Source: Dorea phocaeensis
GTDB lineage: Bacteria; Bacillota; Clostridia; Lachnospirales; Lachnospiraceae
Direction of reading: 5' to 3'
Assembly: GCF_900240315.1 (NCBI RefSeq)
Contig: NZ_OEPZ01000003.1
Coordinates: 310,001 to 374,000, forward strand
DNA length: 64,000 bases
Both the position numbers and the translations under genes were made by a program. Below, in pieces: positions 17,923 to 27,921 of the stretch; position 1 is the stretch's first letter, and every line of letters starts with the position of its first letter. The notes under the pieces were generated by a model. The model searched no databases, had not been told where the DNA came from, and saw nothing but the letters and a program-made list of their open reading frames with translations.

Positions 17923-17994
17923 CACACCCGGGCGGATTCGAACCGCCGCTCCCGCCTCCGGAGGGCGGTGCTCTATCCCCTGAGCTACGGGTGC
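17923..17994 (-). tRNA. tRNA-Arg (anticodon CCG)
   Basis: 72-nt cloverleaf: acceptor GCACCCG / CGGGTGT (with G-U at the first pair) and discriminator G; D arm GCTC...GAGC; anticodon arm CCGCC-CTCCGGA-GGCGG giving anticodon CCG; a 4-base variable loop; T arm GGCGG-TTCGAAT-CCGCC. No CCA is encoded. The anticodon reads CGG codons. Confidence 0.97.
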
Positions 17995-18026
17995 ATAATC
18001 AATAACAATATGAAATTACCTTTGTT

Positions 18027-18055
18027 ATACTAACACATTTTTCTCATAAAGTAAA
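18027..18055 (-). promoter_or_regulatory. Candidate promoter of tRNA-Arg
   Basis: On the minus strand TTTACT (18050-18055) and TAGTAT (18027-18032) with a 17-base spacer, about 33 bases before the tRNA. Confidence 0.45.
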
Positions 18056-18152
18056 GGAAATGATTTCGACATTTTTTCACATTTCATCATTTCCCTTACT
18101 TTTTATACCATCATACCTGAAAAATACTCAAAACGGATTCTATAAGGACTCT

Positions 18153-19025
18153 CTAAATCCGCAGCAGCTTATACTCCCGATCATAATAATAAACACGATC
18201 CGATAGAATTTCCTCTTCCTCCAGCTGCGTATCATTCACTTCCCGAACAAGCGCTGTTAAATCCCTTTTTGAAACCGACTTACTCTCCGGCAGAATAATC
18301 ACTTCATGCACACTGCTTGGGAGTACATAATAATTCTCTCCCAGCTTTTCCCCGATTCTTTCCAGGCAGCCCTCGTATAAAAGGCAAGCTGCTCCGAAAT
18401 TCCGATACCGATTCGTCAGTACATAGAAGATATCCTCCCCTCTTGGAATCTCCATCCCCCATCCGCCTGCCATCTCACTTAATGGCTGACAATCTTCCGG
18501 CAGAATTCTCCTGGTGTTCCAAGTAGCCCGTGCAAAAATCTCAGCTTCCTTCACGTTCCACATCTTCAAATGCTCATCGCTGATCAGCATAGATGCCGTT
18601 CCATAAAAACTGACTTCTAACAGAACCTGATAAATCACTGCCAAATCTAAAAAATTCTGATGCGGCACTCCCTCCAAAAGCTCCCGGTTCGCCTGTCGGT
18701 TAATCAAACGATAAACTATCTTTTCTTTTACTTTTGCATACTCTTCAACTAAACTCCCATCCCAGGAATGACGAAAACGAATCCTTTGATACAGACTCAG
18801 AATTTCCTCTGTGATCTCCTCTACACTGTCCCCATCACAAAACTGCTGATAATACTCCTCTAGATAGATGGTCGGGGAAATATTGATCCCCTTCTCCATA
18901 ATGGTAAGACCATACTTCTTAATCCCATTATTTTTCACCGCCGTATACAACTGTACGGTAATGTTCTCCTTCACTCCTTCCTTTACTTTTCCCTCTACTG
19001 CACGGATAAACTGGTAATATGTCAT
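18153..19025 (-). CDS. DUF5688 family protein
   Basis: 290-aa soluble protein of unknown role that resembles the DUF5688 family common in Lachnospiraceae. The typical features are an MTYYQFIRAVEGKV start, a NNGIKKYGLTI segment and NISPTIYLEEYYQQF near residues 50-65. ATG 19025 has GGAG 6 bases upstream; an upstream extension to 19142 reads through low-quality sequence into the efp terminator. It contains no membrane segment or catalytic motif I can name. Neighbours (efp, tRNA) give no hint of function. Confidence 0.75.
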   Translation of the reverse strand: MTYYQFIRAVEGKVKEGVKENITVQLYTAVKNNGIKKYGLTIMEKGINISPTIYLEEYYQQFCDGDSVEEITEEILSLYQRIRFRHSWDGSLVEEYAKVKEKIVYRLINRQANRELLEGVPHQNFLDLAVIYQVLLEVSFYGTASMLISDEHLKMWNVKEAEIFARATWNTRRILPEDCQPLSEMAGGWGMEIPRGEDIFYVLTNRYRNFGAACLLYEGCLERIGEKLGENYYVLPSSVHEVIILPESKSVSKRDLTALVREVNDTQLEEEEILSDRVYYYDREYKLLRI

Positions 19026-19146
19026 AATACTCCTTTCCCCAAAGCAGCATCGTGGAAAATATGTCCTTGTTACACTTCTGAAAATAGCGGCAGAAACTGC
19101 CATTGAATCAATTGATATGAACAATGAATTATGGTATTTCAATTAT

Positions 19147-19179
19147 AAAAAAGCCCTGCAAAAATTGCAAGGCCTTTTT
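19147..19179 (-). terminator. Intrinsic terminator after efp
   Basis: A near-perfect stem (AAAAAAGCCCTGCAA / TTGCAAGGCCTTTTT, one mismatch) with a 3-base loop. The minus-strand transcript ends in a T run. It begins 15 bases past the efp stop. Confidence 0.88.
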
Positions 19180-19194
19180 CTTAAAATTAGCATC

Positions 19195-19758
19195 CTATAC
19201 TCTGGATAAATACTCTCCTGTACGAGTATCGATCTTGATCATCTCATCCTGCTCAACGAACAGAGGAACTGCTACCTGAGCGCCAGTCTCTACGATTGCC
19301 GGCTTTGTTGCTCCCTGAGCGGTATTGCCCTTAAATCCAGGCTCTGTTTCTGTAACGAGAAGCTCTACAGTAAGCGGTGGCTCAATCGCAAATGGTTTCT
19401 CCTGATACAAGCTTACGCTGACTTCCTGATTCTCTTTTACAAACTTCAGGGAATCGCCCACATCTTCCTTGCTGACAGCGATCTGATCAAAAGTCTCGTT
19501 GTCCATGAAGTAGAACAGATCTCCATCGTTGTAAAGATACTGCATCTTCTTTCTCTCAATAAACGCTTCCTGGAAAGACTCTGTCGGACGGAAGGTTGTC
19601 TCTACCACACCACCGTTGATGATATCTTTTAATTTCACGCGGACAAAAGCTGCTCCTTTTCCCGGTTTTACATGCATGAATTCCATAACCTGGCATACTT
19701 TGCCATCAATCTCAAGCGTCATGCCATTTCTAAATTCACCTGCTGATTTTGTTGCCAT
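19195..19758 (-). CDS. efp: Translation elongation factor P
   Basis: 187-aa EF-P, which rescues ribosomes stalled on polyproline. The loop [11 protein letters not shown] near residues 28-38 carries the lysine that is modified in many bacteria. KOW and two OB-fold regions fit the usual length, ending in the conserved [15 protein letters not shown] 19758 follows AAGGAGG; the frame continuing to 19779 lacks such a site. No obvious modification enzyme (EpmA or YmfI) is nearby. Confidence 0.96.
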   Translation of the reverse strand: MATKSAGEFRNGMTLEIDGKVCQVMEFMHVKPGKGAAFVRVKLKDIINGGVVETTFRPTESFQEAFIERKKMQYLYNDGDLFYFMDNETFDQIAVSKEDVGDSLKFVKENQEVSVSLYQEKPFAIEPPLTVELLVTETEPGFKGNTAQGATKPAIVETGAQVAVPLFVEQDEMIKIDTRTGEYLSRV

Positions 19759-19818
19759 TCTATTATCCTCCTTAATCATGCCCCACAGGACACTTCTACG
19801 TTTACGTTCGCTTTTATC

Positions 19819-19847
19819 ATTTTATAATAAATTATGCCTTTTTTCAA
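19819..19847 (-). promoter_or_regulatory. Promoter of efp
   Basis: On the minus strand TTGAAA (19842-19847), a 17-base spacer and TAAAAT (19819-19824). This separates efp from the yqeG unit. Confidence 0.6.
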
Positions 19848-19854
19848 CCCTTTT

Positions 19855-20355
19855 TTACTGTTTCAGGCTTCTCTTATAAAAGTATAGCACAATTTTTTCC
19901 AGATACCGTTTCAGTACAATCTGGATCTCTTCCTTAGGATGAATCGGCTTTACCAGAATATTGGCAATTCCGGTTCGTTTTGCTCCCCATACATCCGTGA
20001 ACAGCTGATCTCCGATAAACAATGTATTCTTCTGGTTTGTTCCCATCATTTCCATTGCTTTCTTATAATTCTTTGTAGACGGCTTATGGGCATTGTACAC
20101 ATAATCCACCTGAATGTCCTGATTGAACATTTTCACTCTCGGTTCTTGATTGTTGGAAATCAAGCAACAGTGAAATCCCAAACTCTTAAGCTTTGCAAAC
20201 AGCTTCTTTGCACGCTCGTCCGCCGGAGCGCCATGGGGCACCAAAGTGTTGTCGATATCAAAAATCACCCCTCGGTATCCTTTCTTATATAACTCTTCAA
20301 AATCAATCACATATGTAGATGCTACATATTTATCAGGAAAAAACTTATCAAACAT
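19855..20355 (-). CDS. yqeG: YqeG family HAD-type phosphatase
   Basis: 166-aa HAD subclass IIIA phosphatase. Motif I is FDIDNTLVPHG (nucleophile Asp near residue 34), motif II is LISNNQE and the metal motif is FIGDQLFTDVWGAKRTG. YqeG homologues occur next to ribosome-assembly or shikimate genes in Firmicutes, and their substrate is not settled. Here it starts 4 bases after the chorismate mutase-shikimate kinase gene and is probably in one transcript with it. Confidence 0.92.
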   Translation of the reverse strand: MFDKFFPDKYVASTYVIDFEELYKKGYRGVIFDIDNTLVPHGAPADERAKKLFAKLKSLGFHCCLISNNQEPRVKMFNQDIQVDYVYNAHKPSTKNYKKAMEMMGTNQKNTLFIGDQLFTDVWGAKRTGIANILVKPIHPKEEIQIVLKRYLEKIVLYFYKRSLKQ

Positions 20356-20359
20356 CTCT

Positions 20360-21142
20360 CTACTCTTCCATCTCTATAATCCGCTGCACCAGTTCCTCAC
20401 ATATCTGCAGCACCGTCTTGTTATCTGTATTGATGACAATATCTGCGGCAGCTTCGTATTTCTCCCTGCGCTGCTCCATCAGTTCAGAAATGCCTTTTAC
20501 ATTCTTGCGCCCATTCAAAACCGGTCTGTCATCACTGTCTTTCACTCGCTCGTAGATTGTCTGAGGACTCGCCGTCAGCAGAACAACTCGTCCGTTTTTC
20601 TTCATTTCTTCTACGTTTCGCTCGCGAAGGGCCGCTCCTCCGCCACAGGAGATCACCGTATTCTTGTTAGACTGCATTTCCACCAGAAGTCCGGTCTCCA
20701 GATCACGAAAATATTCTTCTCCGTAGGTTGCAAAAATATCCGGGATACTCATTTCTTCCCGTTCTGCAATCAACTGATCCATCTCAACCACCTTCATGGC
20801 AAACATGGTGCTTAAGTAATCGGAAATTGTCGTTTTTCCGGCTCCCATAAAACCAATCAGCACAATATTATAATCAAACAGCTTTCTCGCCTGGATTTTT
20901 TTACTGTTACGAAGGATTCTGCGGAACACATCGTAAATCTCTTCTTTATACTTGTTGTCTTCAAGCTTCTCTTCCAGTCTCATCTTCTGCTTGGCTTCCT
21001 GCTGCGGCTGGAGAATCGGCATACCATATTCTTCCTTATACGCCATAATCTTCTCTACAATCGCGTTTCTTTCCACCAGCGCATCGATAATCTTATCATC
21101 ACACAATGCAAGCTGCTCCCTGTACATCTCTAGATCATTCAT
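20360..21142 (-). CDS. Chorismate mutase-shikimate kinase fusion
   Basis: 260 aa. Residues 1-85 resemble an AroQ-type chorismate mutase helix bundle (LALCDDKIIDALVERNAIVEKI...YGMPILQP). Residues 90-260 are a complete shikimate kinase: P-loop GFMGAGKTT at 97-105, shikimate-binding Asp122 and Arg146, CGGGAA at 166-171 and DDRPVL at 204-209. The enzyme would act twice on the aromatic amino acid route, phosphorylating shikimate and perhaps rearranging chorismate to prephenate. In the mutase half the loop usually reading P-x-R-E is PQQE, so a catalytic arginine seems replaced; that domain may be regulatory. AGGAG sets the start. Confidence 0.88.
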   Translation of the reverse strand: MNDLEMYREQLALCDDKIIDALVERNAIVEKIMAYKEEYGMPILQPQQEAKQKMRLEEKLEDNKYKEEIYDVFRRILRNSKKIQARKLFDYNIVLIGFMGAGKTTISDYLSTMFAMKVVEMDQLIAEREEMSIPDIFATYGEEYFRDLETGLLVEMQSNKNTVISCGGGAALRERNVEEMKKNGRVVLLTASPQTIYERVKDSDDRPVLNGRKNVKGISELMEQRREKYEAAADIVINTDNKTVLQICEELVQRIIEMEE

Positions 21143-21196
21143 CCTTGTCTCTCCTGTCTGCCTTGTTATGTCAATTTACAATTACTGATTATTATA

Positions 21197-22102
21197 TCAA
21201 GATTCCAGGTCCTCCGCAAGAATTTCATATCGCTCTTTCACATAATTAATGAAGGTTCTGGCAACCGGCGAAAGATACTTATCCTTCTGCGTTACCATGT
21301 AAACCAGCCTGCTAAACTGAAGATCCTTAAGCGTAAGACGCACCACCGGCATACTACGTATTGCCGGCACATCCGGCACAATCCCGACTCCCAGACCCTG
21401 CGCCACCATTCCGGCAAGCGCACTGTCTTCATCTACCATATAGCTGATCCGCGGTTTCTTTCTAGCCACCTTAAAAAGTCGATCCACCATAGGTCTTAAC
21501 CCGCTTCCCTTGTTGAAAAAGATCTGCGGATACTCTGCCAGTTCCGCAATCGTTACGGAATCCTTTTGGGTCAGAGGATGATCTAACGGAGTAATCGCTA
21601 CCAAAGTTTCCTTCGATACCGGAAGAAAATCAAGATCTTTCTGCCCTTCCACCATAGAACAGAATACCAAATCGTATTTTTCTTCCCGAAGTCCCTTTAT
21701 TACCTCCTGGGTCACGCCATTGTGAAAACCGAATTCCACCTCCATCTGTGGATAATCCTTCAAAAAATTCGCAACCAACCCCGGCACAAATTCTGCTCCT
21801 TGAGTATAAATATAACCGATATCAATCCTTCCCCCGCTCAGACTCGTCATGGCCTTCGTCTTCCGCACGCCGGTATCCAGAATAGCAAGAGCTTCTTCTG
21901 CATACTGCATAAACATTCTGCCATACTTAGTCAGTACAACATTGCGTCCCTGCCGTTCAAAAAGCCGGGTTCCCAACTCCTGCTCCAGTGATGAAATTGC
22001 ATGACTTAAGCTTGGCTGTGTAATCGTCAGTTTTTCCGCCGCCCTGGTGTAATGTTCAATATGTGCAAGTGTTACAAAGTATTGCAGCTGATTCAGGTTC
22101 AT
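21197..22102 (-). CDS. LysR family transcriptional regulator
   Basis: 301-aa LysR-type regulator: N-terminal winged helix (MNLNQLQYFVTLAHIEHYTRAAEKLTITQPSLSHAISSLE region, residues 1-40) and a periplasmic-binding-like effector domain. It is divergent from the flavin oxidoreductase gene at 22261, the classical arrangement in which the regulator controls its neighbour. A good T-N11-A box lies between them at 22146-22160. It could also be co-transcribed with the chorismate mutase-shikimate kinase gene 55 bases downstream. The effector is unknown. Confidence 0.92.
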   Translation of the reverse strand: MNLNQLQYFVTLAHIEHYTRAAEKLTITQPSLSHAISSLEQELGTRLFERQGRNVVLTKYGRMFMQYAEEALAILDTGVRKTKAMTSLSGGRIDIGYIYTQGAEFVPGLVANFLKDYPQMEVEFGFHNGVTQEVIKGLREEKYDLVFCSMVEGQKDLDFLPVSKETLVAITPLDHPLTQKDSVTIAELAEYPQIFFNKGSGLRPMVDRLFKVARKKPRISYMVDEDSALAGMVAQGLGVGIVPDVPAIRSMPVVRLTLKDLQFSRLVYMVTQKDKYLSPVARTFINYVKERYEILAEDLES

Positions 22103-22145
22103 GTTTCATCCTCCTTGTATATTTTTACCAAGTATACCACAATCC

Positions 22146-22160
22146 ATAGACAAATTCTAT
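22146..22160. promoter_or_regulatory. Candidate LysR-type binding box
   Basis: ATAG-N7-CTAT, a dyad fitting the T-N11-A rule for LysR regulators. Its centre lies about 65 bases before the expected transcription start of the flavin oxidoreductase gene, the usual place for a LysR recognition site. A second overlapping dyad, AGACAA / TTGTCT, follows. Confidence 0.6.
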
Positions 22161-22182
22161 TGTCTCGACCAAAAACATGCAT

Positions 22183-22211
22183 TTGTTTTATATTTAACAA
22201 TATTTTATAAT
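22183..22211 (+). promoter_or_regulatory. Promoter of the enoate-reductase-like gene
   Basis: TTGTTT (22183-22188), a 17-base spacer, and a perfect TATAAT (22206-22211). The weak -35 fits an activator-dependent promoter. Confidence 0.6.
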
Positions 22212-22260
22212 AAACGTATACTTCAAGTAACCATTAGGAAATCGTATGGAGGAAATCAAA

Positions 22261-24261
22261 ATGAAAAACAATTATCCACATATCTTTCAGCCACTGACGC
22301 TGAGAGGAATGACCATGAGAAACCGTGTGGCAATGATGCCTATGGGAAGCGATTTTGCAGGACATAACGGAGAATTAAGTGACGAACATATTAAGTATTA
22401 TGAACTGCGTGCACGCGGCGGCACAGGATTAATCATTGTTGAAAATATCTGTGTAAAATATCCAGAGGGTTCCAATGGAACAACGCAGCTTCGTCTGGAC
22501 AAAGACTGCTACATTCCGCGCATGTTCAACCTGACAGAAGCCTGTCACAGACAGGGCGCATGCATCGGTGTACAGATCAACCACGCCGGAGCCTCTGCCA
22601 TGAGTTCCAGAATCGGAATGCAGCCGGTATCTGCTTCTACCCTTCCATCCAAGCCAGGCGGAGAGACTCCTCGCCCGCTTTCTAAAGAAGAACTGGAAAG
22701 CATTGCAAAGGACTATGCTGCCGCTGCCAGACGTGCTGTAAATGCCGGATTTGATTTAATCGAAATTCATGCCGGACACTCTTATCTGATCAGCCAGTTC
22801 CTGTCCCCAACCATGAACGACCGCACCGACGAATTTGGCGGATGTGCTAAAAACCGTGCACGATTCTGCCGCATGATCATTGATGAAGTAAGAAAAGCAA
22901 TTGGTCCAAGAGTTCCTATTTCTCTGCGTCTTAGCGTTGACGAACTGGTAGAAGGCGGAAATACCGTAGAGGACTGTCTGGAATATTTGGAATATTTAAA
23001 TGATGAAGTTGATTTATTCGATACCTCTGCCGGATTAAATCCAACCATTCAGTATCAGATTGACGCCAACTACCTGGAAGACGGCTGGAGATCCTATATG
23101 GCAAAAGCAGTTCGTGACAAATTCAATAAACCAACCATTGCAATCGGAAACATCCGTGATCCAAAGATTGCCGACGATATTATTGCACGGGGAGATGCCG
23201 ATCTTATCGGTCTTGGACGTGGTCTTATCGCAGATCCTGACTGGTGCAACAAAGCAAAATACGGAGACGTCTGCGATATCCGCAAATGTATCTCCTGCAA
23301 CATAGGATGTGTCGGCAACCGAATCGGCGGAAACAAACCGCTTCGCTGTACCATCAACCCGGATCTGACAGAAGGCGAATCTTACAAGAAGAAGCAGGTT
23401 GCAAACCCTTGCAGCGTGGTTGTCGTCGGAGCCGGAACTGCCGGTCTTGAAGCTGCATGTACTGCTGCTGAAGTTGGATGTCAGGTAACCCTTTTGGAGA
23501 AAAAAGACGAAATCGGCGGACTTTCCGTTGAGATTTCCAAGATTCCTGCAAAGAAGAGACTGGCAGACTTTCCTACCTACTTAAAACATCGTGCATCTAA
23601 GCTTTCTAACTTGACGATTAAAACAGGTGTAGACGCAACAGTAGAAGACATTAAGGCTTACCAGCCGGATCTCGTTGTCAATGCCACAGGTTCCGTTCCT
23701 CTCCTTCCTCCAATTGAAGGACTTCACGAGAATCTTGCTAGCGCAGATGCATCTGTATACTCCATTATGGATATGATTGACAATCTTGATAACTATCCGG
23801 AAGATCTCACCGGTAAAAAGGTTGTTGTTGTCGGCGGAGGTGCCGTAGGTCTTGACGTAGTCGAATTCTTTGCACCACGCGGAGCTGAAACTACCATCAT
23901 TGAAATGATGCCAATCATCGGAAACGGACTGGATGCTTCATCTACCGCCAGCATGAAAGAATGTATGAGCAAGCATCACGTAACCCAGATGGTAAATACA
24001 GCTCTTATGAAAGTAAATCCACATTCCTTCCTGGTTAAATACGATGGAAAGGAAGAGGAACTTCCATTTGATTATGGTTTTGTATGCCTGGGCATGAAAG
24101 CACACACACCTATTTGGGAAGCCATCGAACAAGGATTTGAAGGCGAGAACACCGAAGTGATCAACATCGGCGACTCTGTTCGTGCAAGACGCATCATCGA
24201 CGGCACAGATGCCGGACGCCATTTGGTATTGAATACTTTGGAGCGTTTGGGATATCTGTAA
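22261..24261 (+). CDS. Fe-S flavoenzyme of the 2,4-dienoyl-CoA reductase/2-enoate reductase family
   Basis: 666-aa multi-domain NAD(P)H-dependent ene-reductase. Residues 1-350 form an Old Yellow Enzyme TIM barrel with the active-site segment HAGHSYLISQFLSP and NDRTDEFGG. The 4Fe-4S motif C-x2-C-x3-C-x11-C starts at CISCNIGC. Two dinucleotide folds follow (VVVGAGTAGLEAA; VVVVGGGAVGLDVVEF). Relatives reduce enoates, dienoyl-CoA, cinnamates or bile acid intermediates (BaiCD/BaiH); the substrate cannot be read here. ATG 22261 is used because the earlier in-frame ATG lies beside the GGAGG site. Monocistronic with its own terminator. Confidence 0.9.
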   Translation: MKNNYPHIFQPLTLRGMTMRNRVAMMPMGSDFAGHNGELSDEHIKYYELRARGGTGLIIVENICVKYPEGSNGTTQLRLDKDCYIPRMFNLTEACHRQGACIGVQINHAGASAMSSRIGMQPVSASTLPSKPGGETPRPLSKEELESIAKDYAAAARRAVNAGFDLIEIHAGHSYLISQFLSPTMNDRTDEFGGCAKNRARFCRMIIDEVRKAIGPRVPISLRLSVDELVEGGNTVEDCLEYLEYLNDEVDLFDTSAGLNPTIQYQIDANYLEDGWRSYMAKAVRDKFNKPTIAIGNIRDPKIADDIIARGDADLIGLGRGLIADPDWCNKAKYGDVCDIRKCISCNIGCVGNRIGGNKPLRCTINPDLTEGESYKKKQVANPCSVVVVGAGTAGLEAACTAAEVGCQVTLLEKKDEIGGLSVEISKIPAKKRLADFPTYLKHRASKLSNLTIKTGVDATVEDIKAYQPDLVVNATGSVPLLPPIEGLHENLASADASVYSIMDMIDNLDNYPEDLTGKKVVVVGGGAVGLDVVEFFAPRGAETTIIEMMPIIGNGLDASSTASMKECMSKHHVTQMVNTALMKVNPHSFLVKYDGKEEELPFDYGFVCLGMKAHTPIWEAIEQGFEGENTEVINIGDSVRARRIIDGTDAGRHLVLNTLERLGYL

Positions 24262-24272
24262 AATATATCTTA

Positions 24273-24312
24273 AAGAGCCACAGTACTTGTAAACACAAGA
24301 ACTGTGGCTCTT
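24273..24312 (+). terminator. Intrinsic terminator after the enoate-reductase-like gene
   Basis: Long stem AAGAGCCACAGT / ACTGTGGCTCTT (12 bp) continued inside by CTTGT / ACAAG around an AAAC loop, then TTATTTT. It may serve both strands, since the convergent amidase gene ends at 24336. Confidence 0.9.
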
Positions 24313-24335
24313 ATTTTACTCTTTATTCCAGAAGC

Positions 24336-25031
24336 CTACATCTTCCTTCGGTACTCTTCCAGCCGCGCCCCTATCTTTTCTTTAAACGTCTTCCATGCCT
24401 CTTCGTCCTCTACAAAATACTTCGGACAATTCTTTCCTGTTACATCATAATGACGAATTACATCCTCCTGATCTAAGTCAAACTTCAGGCAGAGCCATGC
24501 ACATAGATCTACCACAGATTCATAGGTCTCTTCATTAAATTTCCCAGCCTCATCCGGATGACAGCACTCAATGGATACCGTATCCATGTTCCGGCTGTTG
24601 GACGCATATGCCATCTCCCAGGTAGGTACGCATTGAATAATTTCCCCTTCCAATCCAACAATAAAATTGCTGCTTACACTCGTCGTATGACTGTCTTTGA
24701 GCCCTTCAAAATAATTACGGTTATCCATAGCTGTAGCTCCTGGATTCGCAGTATAATGCACAACAATTCCTGTAATCTTATTTACCTTCGTCCCAGGTCT
24801 GGAATAGGGATTCACCGTCAAAAGCTCTACATCAATATCCGGACGTACCGCATCCACCGCATCTCCGCTTCGCTCTTGATACTGATCTGAAAACCAGATC
24901 TTCTTCGCCAGTTTTCCCACTCCCAAAACAACCAATATCAACAGGAGAAGAAGCATTCCCATTCGGATATTCCGCTGCATCTTTCTCTTCTTCTGCGCTG
25001 TGCTTAGCTTCCGCCTGTATTTCTTTTTCAT
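24336..25031 (-). CDS. Membrane-anchored N-acetylmuramoyl-L-alanine amidase (Amidase_2)
   Basis: 231-aa peptidoglycan amidase. A Lys/Arg-rich cytoplasmic tail (residues 1-24) and one membrane segment (about 26-44, GMLLLLLILVVLGVGKL) anchor it, with the enzyme outside. The zinc ligands of the PGRP/Amidase_2 fold are visible: His in GIVVHYTANPG, His in VIRHYDVTG and Cys in KNCPKY. The likely job is cell-wall remodelling or spore/cell separation. It is alone in its unit and convergent with the flavin oxidoreductase gene. Confidence 0.9.
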   Translation of the reverse strand: MKKKYRRKLSTAQKKRKMQRNIRMGMLLLLLILVVLGVGKLAKKIWFSDQYQERSGDAVDAVRPDIDVELLTVNPYSRPGTKVNKITGIVVHYTANPGATAMDNRNYFEGLKDSHTTSVSSNFIVGLEGEIIQCVPTWEMAYASNSRNMDTVSIECCHPDEAGKFNEETYESVVDLCAWLCLKFDLDQEDVIRHYDVTGKNCPKYFVEDEEAWKTFKEKIGARLEEYRRKM

Positions 25032-25167
25032 TCGTACTTATCTCCTATCCACAGCCCTTCGGCATTTCTTCCTTTCTATCTTAGCATGCCGGACGAAGGT
25101 TTTTATGAATAGTTCCTTATGATTTTCTAAATTCTGTATGTTATCTTACAAATTTTTCCTAAGTAAT

Positions 25168-26196
25168 CTACTCTGTATAGAAACGATATTCGGTCGTTGT
25201 ATCGTATGCCTCATTTGCTTTCACAATCGGCCCTTCAAACTGCTCTTTATGAACAGCATCCGGGAAATACTGCGTCTCAAAGCATAGGAAATCCCGGATC
25301 TGATACACTACTCCTCCTTTTCCCGGCTCATTTTCCAAATAATTTGCTGTATACAGATGAACGCCCGGAAGATCTGTATAAACCTCCATTCCGATCCCTG
25401 TCTCTTTCGCGTACATTCCTGCCACTTTACGAAAACCGCTTCCATTCAATACATAGTTATGATCATATCCTTTTCCCAGAATCAAAGCTTCATAATCCGC
25501 TTCAATATCCCGTCCAATAACTTTGCGGGTTCTGAAATCCATCGGAGTCCCTTCTACGGATACAAACTCACCCGTAGGAATTGACTCTTCATCCGCTCTA
25601 GTATAAGTCTTTGCATCCACCCAAGCTTCCTGAGACAGAACGCTTCCTGATTCATGTCCTGCCAGGTTAAAGTAACTATGATTAATCATATTCACCAAAG
25701 TATCCTGATCTGAGACTCCATGGTAATGAATCTTCACACCATTTTCCTCTGTCAAGGTATAGGTCACTGACACGGTAAAGTTGCCAGGGAATCCCTGATC
25801 TCCGTCGGGACTGAACAGCTCAAATGTCACATGACTTTCATCTGCCTCCACCGTTTTCCACAACCGCTTCGGATAGAAATCTCTGCCCCCATGCAGAGTA
25901 TTCTTTCCGTCATTTGCTGTCAGTAAATATGTCTTTCCCTCAATATCAAAGGAGGCGCCGCCAATCCGATTGGCCACGCGGCCTACAGTCGCTCCGATCG
26001 ATGCTTCCCCCTTCTCATATCCGGTTACATCATCATACCCTGCCACTACGTCTATCATCCGACCGCCACTCGCAGGAATCAACACTTGCACCAAAGTCGC
26101 TCCGAAATCCGACACTTTGATTTCCATCCCATTCTGATTTTTTAAGGAATAAAGATGTGCCTCTTCCCCATTTTTTAAAATTCCAAATTTCTGCAT
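25168..26196 (-). CDS. galM: Aldose 1-epimerase (galactose mutarotase)
   Basis: 342 aa, family length. It interconverts the alpha and beta anomers of galactose or glucose. Conserved segments are FGATLVQVLIP, the catalytic histidine regions NDGKNTLHGG and NHSYFNLAGH, and the C-terminal CFETQYFPDA with the catalytic Glu nearby. AGAAAAGGGAAATG marks the start. No galactose operon genes are adjacent, so it is probably a housekeeping copy. Confidence 0.93.
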   Translation of the reverse strand: MQKFGILKNGEEAHLYSLKNQNGMEIKVSDFGATLVQVLIPASGGRMIDVVAGYDDVTGYEKGEASIGATVGRVANRIGGASFDIEGKTYLLTANDGKNTLHGGRDFYPKRLWKTVEADESHVTFELFSPDGDQGFPGNFTVSVTYTLTEENGVKIHYHGVSDQDTLVNMINHSYFNLAGHESGSVLSQEAWVDAKTYTRADEESIPTGEFVSVEGTPMDFRTRKVIGRDIEADYEALILGKGYDHNYVLNGSGFRKVAGMYAKETGIGMEVYTDLPGVHLYTANYLENEPGKGGVVYQIRDFLCFETQYFPDAVHKEQFEGPIVKANEAYDTTTEYRFYTE

Positions 26197-26285
26197 TTCC
26201 CTTTTCTCCTCTCACCAGTTTCCTCATATCTTCCCTTATGATACCGTTCTTTTCTCTGAATGTCCATAGAAAAAGAAGGGGAAAA

Positions 26286-26334
26286 ATATGCCATCGGCTC
26301 AGCGGCACAAACTGCCGCCAAACAGATGACATAT
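26286..26334 (-). terminator. Probable terminator after guaB
   Basis: Two-part imperfect hairpin (outer ATATGCCATC / GATGACATAT with one bulge; inner GCGGCA / TGCCGC), followed on the minus strand by TTTTTCCCCTTCTTTTT. It begins 10 bases past the guaB stop. Confidence 0.65.
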
Positions 26335-26344
26335 CACAAATCTC

Positions 26345-27875
<1,531 letters not shown>

Positions 27876-27921
27876 CCAATTTATTGATTTTTCTAAAATC
27901 TCTTTTCCAAAATCTGCATTC

